DNA of 64,000 nucleotides, from assembly GCF_017161265.1 (NCBI RefSeq), contig NZ_CP031393.1, positions 558,001-622,000 on the forward strand, given 5' to 3'. How positions within the stretch are numbered: the first letter of the stretch is position 1; each line of letters begins with the position of its first letter. Both the position numbers and the translations under genes were made by a program. This document shows, piece by piece, positions 42,012-48,157 of the stretch. The notes beneath the pieces are model-generated. The model saw only the letters and a list, made by a program, of their open reading frames with translations, was not told the origin of the DNA and ran no database searches. The stretch comes from Treponema medium (GTDB lineage: Bacteria; Spirochaetota; Spirochaetia; Treponematales; Treponemataceae).

Positions 42012-42896
42012 ATGGCAGATTTAGACGGTTTAAAAACAGCTCACGATTATCACACGGATGTCCCTTTTGCCGTTGACGGTGCATTTTATGTCAAGGGGGC
42101 CGGCAATCTCGACTGGGGTATGAAAAAACACCTCTCGAATATTTTTAATCCTCAAACCGGTAATACCGTGATGTTCGCATTTGATCACGGTTATTTTATG
42201 GGGTCCGTTTCGGGGCTCGAACGGCTCGACCTTTTAATTCCCCAGCTTAATGATCATGTCGATGTCCTTATGGCAACACGAGGAGCATTGCGCACCTGTG
42301 TACGCCCTGATTGCAAAAAAGCTATTGCGCTCAGAGTGTCTTCCGGTTCTTCTATGGTACAGGATGACTTAACCCATGAAGTTGTTGCCGTCAATATTGA
42401 AGATGCGATAAGGATGAATGCCGACTGTCTTGCAGTTCAGACTTTTATCGGCGGCGACGGTCAGCTGGAAAGCATCGATAATCTTTCTGCGGTTATTAAT
42501 GCGGGAATCCGTTATAGCATACCGACCCTTGGCGTAGTCGCAGTCGGTAAGAATATGGAACGCACCGCACAGTATTTTAAACTTGCAACACGTATTATTG
42601 CCGAACTCGGTGCAAACATCATAAAAACGTATTATTGTGAAGATTTTGAAGAAATCGTTGCTGCATGTCCGGTACCGATTGTAGTAGCCGGCGGGAAAAA
42701 GCTCCCCGAAAAAGAAGCGCTCGAATTGGCTTATCATGCAATCCGCGACGGAGCCAGAGGGCTTGATATGGGACGTAATATTTTTCAGAGCGCTCATCCT
42801 GTAGCAATGGCCGATGCAATCGGAAAAATCGTTCACCACAAATATACCGACAAAGAAGCGTTTGAATTCTATACGGAACAAATTAATAAAAAATAG
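42012..42896 (+). CDS. lsrF: LsrF: phospho-AI-2 thiolase/aldolase-fold enzyme
   Basis: In E. coli LsrF moves an acetyl group from 3-hydroxy-2,4-pentanedione-5-phosphate to CoA, ending AI-2 breakdown. This 294-residue protein follows it closely: NPQTGNTVMFAFDHGYFMG, RGALRTCVRP, SIPTLGVVAVGK, and the catalytic lysine K205 in NIIKTYYCEDFEE (Lys203 in E. coli), then VVAGGKKLPEKEAL and RGLDMGRNIFQSAHP. It is last in the operon, followed by a terminator. The substrate depends on an isomerase (LsrG), which is absent here. Confidence 0.94.
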   Translation: MADLDGLKTAHDYHTDVPFAVDGAFYVKGAGNLDWGMKKHLSNIFNPQTGNTVMFAFDHGYFMGSVSGLERLDLLIPQLNDHVDVLMATRGALRTCVRPDCKKAIALRVSSGSSMVQDDLTHEVVAVNIEDAIRMNADCLAVQTFIGGDGQLESIDNLSAVINAGIRYSIPTLGVVAVGKNMERTAQYFKLATRIIAELGANIIKTYYCEDFEEIVAACPVPIVVAGGKKLPEKEALELAYHAIRDGARGLDMGRNIFQSAHPVAMADAIGKIVHHKYTDKEAFEFYTEQINKK

Positions 42897-42906
42897 GCAT
42901 TGGACT

Positions 42907-42940
42907 AGGGCAAACGAATCTGACATGTTTGCCCTTTCTC
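42907..42940 (+). terminator. Terminator of the lsr operon
   Basis: AGGGCAAAC (42907-42915) pairs perfectly with GTTTGCCCT (42927-42935), followed by TTCTCTC. It lies 11 bases past the lsrF stop. Confidence 0.75.
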
Positions 42941-43069
42941 TCAGCTTTTTAGTAGGAAGGGGCTGTCAAAAAAACTGAAAGCCTATCGGCTTCCGGATAT
43001 TCTCCATGCCCTACGTCGGGGTTGTTGATTGTAATGCAAAAATTTTCAAAATATAATATAATTATTTCT

Positions 43070-43519
43070 ATGAAAGTTTATCTTGATAACTGTTGTTACA
43101 ATCGACCATATGACGATCAAAGTTTTCTACCGATTTCACTTGAAACACAGGCAAAGCTGCTTGTTCAATTGCTTATAAAAGAAAAGCACCTAGAACTTAC
43201 TTCTTCTTTCATTTTGGAATATAAAAATTCTTGCAACCCATATATGGATAGAAAAATTGCAGTAAAGAACTTTTTGGAAGACAATGTTTCCGATTATGTA
43301 AGTAGTGAAAAATCAGAAGAGGTCATTACAAAGGCAAAAATAGTGATTGCAACAGGAGTAAAGATGAAGGATGCTTGTCATATAGTTTGCGCTGAAATGA
43401 TGAAATGCGACTACCTTTTGAGTACGGACAAAGGTATGTTGAAATATAAAAGTGATACTGTAAAATTACTTAACCCAATAGAATTCGTAGATTTGTTGAA
43501 TGGAGGTAATGAAAAATGA
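43070..43519 (+). CDS. PIN-domain toxin-like protein
   Basis: This protein of about 149 residues opens MKVYLDNCCYNRPYDDQ, the start of a known PIN-like ribonuclease group; the first acidic residue is D6. Further acidic residues lie in SSFILEYKNS, MKDACHIVCAEMMKCDYLLSTDKGMLK, the typical DACH and TxD positions of PIN folds. The ATG at 43070 gives the conserved N-terminus; the longer frame adds unrelated residues. It overlaps the next small gene by 4 bases, so the two form a toxin-antitoxin-like pair. Composition is AT-rich relative to the lsr genes. Confidence 0.8.
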   Translation: MKVYLDNCCYNRPYDDQSFLPISLETQAKLLVQLLIKEKHLELTSSFILEYKNSCNPYMDRKIAVKNFLEDNVSDYVSSEKSEEVITKAKIVIATGVKMKDACHIVCAEMMKCDYLLSTDKGMLKYKSDTVKLLNPIEFVDLLNGGNEK

Positions 43520-43740
43520 TGACTGAAATGATTGCACCGCCAACTACGATAGAACTCCTTTCACGTGGTATGGAATGTCTAGTAGAAGCTATGGGGGTCG
43601 TTGAAGCAGAATACTTTATTGCCGCTGTGCGCAGAGAACGATTCGATTATACAAAATGGCAAAGCGAACATTTTGATAAAATGAATTTAGAAACTTTTGT
43701 TCATAACGCAAAAGCTTACGCTCAAAGTATGGGACGGTAA
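43516..43740 (+). CDS. Putative antitoxin partner of the PIN protein
   Basis: This 74-residue protein with an acidic helical centre (TTIELLSRGMECLVEAMGVVEAEYFIAAV) ends with NAKAYAQSMGR. GGAGGTAATG precedes its ATG, which overlaps the PIN gene stop. The toxin-first order is less common than antitoxin-first but known in several systems. No DNA-binding motif is obvious. The antitoxin role is inferred from size and coupling. Confidence 0.6.
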   Translation: MMTEMIAPPTTIELLSRGMECLVEAMGVVEAEYFIAAVRRERFDYTKWQSEHFDKMNLETFVHNAKAYAQSMGR

Positions 43741-43775
43741 ACACGTTTAACAGCCATCATATTAATAGCAGTTTG

Positions 43776-43810
43776 GTAATTCATAATTTTGAATTAAAAT
43801 TATGAATTAC
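43776..43810. terminator. Perfect 15-bp hairpin between convergent genes
   Basis: GTAATTCATAATTTT and its exact complement surround GAATT. It lies between the PIN/antitoxin pair and the convergent metI gene, the place of a shared terminator. Confidence 0.6.
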
Positions 43811-43852
43811 TACTGAGGCAATGTTCCGTTTTTCACAATACCGATGTATCTC

Positions 43853-44515
43853 CTACCGCCGTTTTGCAAGCGCCGTACTGATCCTCGTACCGATAAATTG
43901 AATAAGCTCTACCATCACTAAAATAACGATGACCGCCGCCAGCATAATATCACTGCGGAACCGCTGATAGCCGTATCGGATTGCCAAATCGCCGAGACCG
44001 CCGCCGCCGATTGCGCCCGCCATTGCCGAATACCCGATAAGGTTGATAATAGTAAGCGTAACACCTGCAACGAGGGGCGGCAACGCTTCCGGTATCATCA
44101 CTTTAAAGATAATCTCCATAGTAGAAGAGCCCATCGCGAGAGCCGCTTGGATAACACCGCGGTCGATTTCCAGCAAAGCGCTTTCGATAACCCGTGCAAC
44201 AAAGGGGGCGGCGGCGATGGAAAGCGGTACGACCGTTGCAGCAGTTCCGATACTGGTACCGATGATGAGCCGCGAAAACGGAAAGAGCAAAATCATCAAT
44301 ATAATAAACGGGAATGAGCGCAATACGTTCACTATCCGGTCGATAAGCTGGTGTAACACCGGTTTCGGCATAAGGTTCCCCTCCGCAGTGATGCATAACA
44401 GCACGCCGAGCGGCGCTCCGAGTATAAAAGAAAAAAGCGTAGAAAAAAATACCATTATAAGCGTTTGCGCCGTCGCGGTTCCTACAAGCTGCACTAAGGT
44501 TGACCATGAACTCAT
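43853..44515 (-). CDS. metI: Methionine ABC transporter permease
   Basis: This 220-residue permease has five hydrophobic helices and the MetI pattern FPFIILMILLFPFSR, PLSIAAAPFVARVIESALLEI and the EAA-like ALAMGSSTMEIIFKVMIPEALP, then YSAMAGAIGGGGLGDLAIRYGY. Its start overlaps the metN stop by 4 bases. No metQ binding-protein gene accompanies the pair in this window, so the binding protein must lie elsewhere or be shared. Confidence 0.93.
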   Translation of the reverse strand: MSSWSTLVQLVGTATAQTLIMVFFSTLFSFILGAPLGVLLCITAEGNLMPKPVLHQLIDRIVNVLRSFPFIILMILLFPFSRLIIGTSIGTAATVVPLSIAAAPFVARVIESALLEIDRGVIQAALAMGSSTMEIIFKVMIPEALPPLVAGVTLTIINLIGYSAMAGAIGGGGLGDLAIRYGYQRFRSDIMLAAVIVILVMVELIQFIGTRISTALAKRR

Positions 44516-45513
44516 TTATGTGTCTCCTCTACTTTGATACCGTTTTGATTAAGATAAGCAAATGCTTTTTGCATATCTTCGGGTGAACCGTTAATATCGA
44601 CAAAGAGGGTTCCGACCACCGTTTCTCCAACCTTCTGCATACCGCCTGCGCAGATGTTAAATTCAATATTGTAATCGCGGGAAATTTTACTCAAGACCGG
44701 CTCACTCGTGGGTTCACCGGAGAATCGGAGCGTATAGGCGCCGTCGCTTTTTGACCATCGAATAAGTTGCGTGTCTTCGGGATTGAGCGGGTTGATATGC
44801 ATTAAGAAGTCTTTGGTTACTTCCGACTTCGGCGCAGAAAAGATTTCACGCACGGAACCCGTTTCGGCCACGGCGCCGTTATCGATAACGGCCACTTGCT
44901 GGCAGCAGTCGCGCACCACTTCCATCTGATGCGTTATCATCACAACACTTAAATTCATATCCTTTTGCAGCCGCTTGAGCAGCTCCAAAATTGAGCGTGT
45001 TGTCTGCGGGTCAAGTGCGCTTGTCGCTTCATCACAAAAGAGGATATCGGGAGAAACCGCCAAGGCACGGGCAATAGCCACCCGCTGTTTTTGTCCGCCG
45101 GATAGGGTACTTACCCGCGCATCACCGCGTCCTTCAAGCCCGACAACATTCAGCATTTCTTCCACTTTTGCTGCAATAGCACGCTTCGGCATTCCGGCAA
45201 TTTCAAGCGGATAGGCAATATTACCCGCAGCCGTGCGCGATGCAAATAAATTGAAATTCTGAAAAATCATCCCGATTTTTTTATGTTGATTGCGTAGGAG
45301 CTTGCCCGTCAAGGTGTCTACGCGGGAGTCTCCATAGTAAATCTCGCCCGAATCCACCGGTTCCAAAAGGCTTATCAGCCGCACGAGCGTCGATTTCCCC
45401 GCACCACTTTTTCCGATAATCCCGAAAATCGTATTGGAAGGAATTTCAAGACTGATATTATCCACCGCTTGAAGTTCTCCGTACCGTTTGTTTACGTTTA
45501 CTAACCGTATCAT
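44512..45513 (-). CDS. metN: Methionine ABC transporter ATP-binding protein
   Basis: This ATPase of about 333 residues has Walker A GKSGAGKST, Q-loop IFQNFNL, signature LSGGQKQRVAIARAL, Walker B ILFCDEATSALDP and the H-loop VMITHQMEVV. The C-terminal 80 residues form a NIL-like domain (TLRFSGEPTSEPVLSKISRDYNIEFNI split), which in relatives binds methionine for feedback inhibition. The ATG at 45513 is preferred over a TTG four codons earlier. It overlaps metI. The upstream region is a repeat block, so no native promoter is evident. Confidence 0.93.
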   Translation of the reverse strand: MIRLVNVNKRYGELQAVDNISLEIPSNTIFGIIGKSGAGKSTLVRLISLLEPVDSGEIYYGDSRVDTLTGKLLRNQHKKIGMIFQNFNLFASRTAAGNIAYPLEIAGMPKRAIAAKVEEMLNVVGLEGRGDARVSTLSGGQKQRVAIARALAVSPDILFCDEATSALDPQTTRSILELLKRLQKDMNLSVVMITHQMEVVRDCCQQVAVIDNGAVAETGSVREIFSAPKSEVTKDFLMHINPLNPEDTQLIRWSKSDGAYTLRFSGEPTSEPVLSKISRDYNIEFNICAGGMQKVGETVVGTLFVDINGSPEDMQKAFAYLNQNGIKVEETHK

Positions 45514-45567
45514 CCGTACATACAAACAAAATATAAAAGCTCTGTCAAGTTATTGCCGATGCCTCAG

Positions 45568-45707
45568 GGTAAACGCATCAGACGTTTTGTTGATCACCCC
45601 GCAAAATCAGGAGGCTGTTCAAGCAGAGTTGAACCTCTTCGCGGTTCAAATGCTTGCCCAGCCTCCTGATTTTGCGATCTATATTCTATTCGTCTGATAC
45701 ATTTACC
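45568..45707. repeat. Nested palindromic repeat, family I copy 3
   Basis: The outer arms GGTAAACGCATCAGACG and CGTCTGATACATTTACC pair with two mismatches. The middle tier is a perfect 17-bp stem with left arm GCAAAATCAGGAGGCTG. The inner tier has AAGCA/TGCTT and TTGAACC/GGTTCAA with loop TCTTCGC. This is the clearest example of the three-tier design. Its right half is repeated at 45952-46016. Confidence 0.88.
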
Positions 45708-45868
45708 CATCTACTGGAAAAATGTGCGAAATTTTATTTCCTTAAAATGCAACAGTTGAACAAAATATGAATTTTGGAAACTGTTGCATTCGTGCGCGAA
45801 AAGCGCACACATCAATACGCAAGTTTTCGAAAGAAAACTTGACGGTTAATACATCCGCCAAGGATGGC
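45643..45868. repeat. Direct duplication, left copy (226 bp)
   Basis: From CGGTTCAAATGCTTGCCC to about the first hairpin of the cassette, this stretch recurs at 45952-46177 with only a handful of differences, offset by 309 bases. It includes the right half of a family I repeat and three conserved hairpins: 45748-45788 (arms TGCAACAGTT/AACTGTTGCA with CAAAAT/ATTTTG inside), 45792-45808 (GTGCGC/GCGCAC) and 45820-45841 (arms CAAGTTTTC/GAAAACTTG, tetraloop GAAA). Confidence 0.85.
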
Positions 45869-45948
45869 AGTGGTTTTATACAGCAGCGATGTTTTGGCAA
45901 AGCCAAAACTCGCCTTCAACTGTTGTACACGGATGTACAACAGTTGAA
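45855..45948. repeat. Three-hairpin cassette (family II) copy e
   Basis: Hairpin 1 at 45855-45870 has loop AGGA and a stem with one mismatch. Then comes ACAGCAGC and hairpin 2 at 45891-45909 (GTTTTGGC/GCCAAAAC, loop AAA). Hairpin 3 at 45915-45948 has a perfect 15-bp stem with left arm TTCAACTGTTGTACA and loop CGGA. Confidence 0.85.
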
Positions 45949-45951
45949 GAT

Positions 45952-46177
45952 GGTTCAAATGCTTGCCCACCCTCCTGATTTTGCGATCTATATTCTATTC
46001 GTCTGATGCATTTACCCATCTACTGGAAAAATGTGCGAAATTTTATTTCCTTAAAATGCAACAGTTGAACAAAATATGAATTTTGGAAACTGTTGCATTC
46101 GTGCGCGAAAAGCGCACACATCAATACGCAAGTTTTCGAAAGAAAACTTGACGGTTAATACATCCGCCACGGACGGC
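45952..46177. repeat. Direct duplication, right copy (226 bp)
   Basis: Near-identical to 45643-45868, including the truncated family I right half and the hairpins at 46057-46097, 46101-46117 and 46129-46150. The gene-free stretch 45514-46458 is almost entirely these repeats; only the last 200 bases before htrA are unassigned leader. Confidence 0.85.
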
Positions 46178-46256
46178 GGTGGTTAGAGCAGAAGCGATAT
46201 TTTGGCTTTGCCAAAATTCGTTATCAACTGATGGACAGGGATGTTCATCAGTTGAT
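46164..46256. repeat. Three-hairpin cassette (family II) copy f
   Basis: Hairpin 1 at 46164-46179 (CCGCC/GGCGG, loop ACGGAC). Hairpin 2 at 46199-46217 (ATTTTGGC/GCCAAAAT, loop TTT). Hairpin 3 at 46223-46256, 15-bp stem with left arm ATCAACTGATGGACA, one G-T pair and loop GGGA. Relative to copy e, each stem differs by paired changes. Confidence 0.85.
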
Positions 46257-46458
46257 GAAGGCATCATTGTAGACGCTCACCTTATACCTATGGAATTTCG
46301 CACAGAAGGAAGACAATCGTTAAAATTTTTTAATGCGATTGCTCTAGCCGATGCGTGTATCATAATAGTATGTTATATGTTTAAGAAACAGTTGATACAC
46401 AAACGAGAGCTTCTAAAACTTACATCTTTTACAAAGTTCTCATATTGGAGGTAAACGT

Positions 46459-47961
46459 ATGCATTTAAGACAAAGATTTCAAACGGTACTGTCATTTACC
46501 GCACTGTTGAGCATGGTTGTAATGATTTTTGTATCATCCTGCTCTGCAAGTCCTGCTTCTGCAACAACAGTATATGCTGACACAAAGCATTCGGAAGCAA
46601 TTACAAAAGAGACGATTTCCTTGTTGGAAGGGCTGCAAAGTGCGAACCGGCAAGTATCGGCGGCAATTTTACCGTCAGTAGTAACGCTATCGGTTACGGA
46701 AATTAAGAAAGTCCGCAATCCCCTTTCGGGAGACGGTTTCCCGTGGTTCTTTTTTGGAATGCCTAATCAGAATAACGGTGAAAAATCCGAAGGGAACGAT
46801 AACGGTGAACAGGAATATAAATCAGAAGGGATGGGTTCGGGTGTTATCGTTCGTAAGAACGGCAATACCTATTATGTGCTGACTAATCAGCATGTTACCG
46901 GTACAGCGGAAAAGATTATCGTCAAGTTATATAACGGACATACCGCAGAAGGAAAACTGGTCGGCGGAGATCAGCGACGAGATATTGCACTGGTTTCATT
47001 TGAATCCACCGAAAAAGATATTGCTATTGCTGAATTGGGAAATTCCGATGCGGTAGAGGTTGGCGATATTGTCTTTGCTGTCGGTTCTCCGCTCGGATAT
47101 GTTTCGACGGTTACCCGCGGTATGGTCAGCGCAGTCGGGCGGTCGGGCGGTCCGAATAATAACATCAACGACTTTATCCAAACCGATGCCGCCATCAATC
47201 AGGGAAACTCCGGCGGCCCGCTCGTCAATATCTATGGACAAGTTATCGGTATTAACACGTGGATTGCATCATCAAGCGGAGGGTCACAGGGACTTGGTTT
47301 TTCCATTCCGATCAACAACGTCAAAGGAGCAATCGACTCACTTATTTCCGACGGTAAATTGAAATATGGATGGGTTGGTGTCCAACTGACGAGCGCCGAC
47401 GAAACGGTTATGAAAGCTCTGGGGCTCGGTGAAAAAACCGGCGCTTTGGCTATCGACATCTTCTTAGGGTCTCCTGCATTTAAAGGCGGCATCCGTCCGG
47501 GCGATTTTGTTGTTAAACTGAACGGTAAAGAAGTAAAGAGTGTCGATCAGCTGGTACGCGATGTCGGCGATCTCCGTAGCAACACTACCGCTGAATTTGT
47601 GGTTATCCGCGATGGCAAAGAACAAACATTCTCTGTAAAGATTGAAGAGCGGGATCAGAAAATCGTTACCGACTCGTCGAAATTATGGCCGGGATTTATC
47701 GGTTACGAACTCAGTGATGAAATACGCGATAAATTAAAGCTTGATAAAAAACAAACAGGCGTGCTGGTAACCAACATTACCAATAAAACGCCCGCCGTTA
47801 TTATCGGGCTTAAATCAGGTGATATTATTACTGCGGTAAATGATGTACCGGTAACCAATATGCGCGAATTCTATCGTGAATTATCAAAGGTCAAAAAAGA
47901 AGTGTGGTTCGATGTACTGCGTGAAGGACAAACACTATCGACTTTACGCTATAAGTTTTAA
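46459..47961 (+). CDS. htrA: HtrA/DegP-family periplasmic serine protease
   Basis: This 500-residue protease for misfolded or surface proteins has a signal peptide with a possible lipobox at FVSSC (Cys28). The trypsin-like domain carries the triad His in LTNQHVTG, Asp in GDQRRDIALVSF and Ser in QGNSGGPLVNIYGQVIG. Two PDZ domains follow (YGWVGVQLTSADETV..., FIGYELSDEIRDKLKL...). An acidic Asn/Gly insert (NQNNGEKSEGNDNGEQE) lies before the protease core. GGAGG precedes the ATG. It stands alone with a strong terminator. Confidence 0.95.
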   Translation: MHLRQRFQTVLSFTALLSMVVMIFVSSCSASPASATTVYADTKHSEAITKETISLLEGLQSANRQVSAAILPSVVTLSVTEIKKVRNPLSGDGFPWFFFGMPNQNNGEKSEGNDNGEQEYKSEGMGSGVIVRKNGNTYYVLTNQHVTGTAEKIIVKLYNGHTAEGKLVGGDQRRDIALVSFESTEKDIAIAELGNSDAVEVGDIVFAVGSPLGYVSTVTRGMVSAVGRSGGPNNNINDFIQTDAAINQGNSGGPLVNIYGQVIGINTWIASSSGGSQGLGFSIPINNVKGAIDSLISDGKLKYGWVGVQLTSADETVMKALGLGEKTGALAIDIFLGSPAFKGGIRPGDFVVKLNGKEVKSVDQLVRDVGDLRSNTTAEFVVIRDGKEQTFSVKIEERDQKIVTDSSKLWPGFIGYELSDEIRDKLKLDKKQTGVLVTNITNKTPAVIIGLKSGDIITAVNDVPVTNMREFYRELSKVKKEVWFDVLREGQTLSTLRYKF

Positions 47962-47983
47962 GTTAAGATAAAAGCTGAAAATG

Positions 47984-48024
47984 AAAAGCGCCGATTAACC
48001 GTCAAGATTAATCGGCGCTTTTTT
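47984..48024 (+). terminator. Rho-independent terminator of htrA
   Basis: AAAAGCGCCGATTAA pairs with TTAATCGGCGCTTTT around a 9-base loop, and further T follows. It lies 20 bases past the htrA stop. A degraded family IV repeat begins immediately after it (48025-48087). Confidence 0.9.
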
Positions 48025-48087
48025 ATTCGTACAGAGGGGTTAACCCCTTATTGCTGTGCAACGTATGCTCTGCGTCGGGGATGTTGG
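48025..48087. repeat. Degraded family IV repeat, inverted
   Basis: ATTCGTACAGAGGGGTTAA and CTCTGCGTCGGGGATGTTGG match, in reverse orientation, the ends of the degraded copy at 8531-8592 (CCCCGACGCAGAG...CCCTCTGCACGAAT). The middle is shortened. Confidence 0.6.
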
Positions 48088-48157
48088 CTCGTAATATATT
48101 TGGTAAATATCGCAGAGAAACTCTAAAAAATGCAGTGTATAAAAGCTTTCCTGCCGT

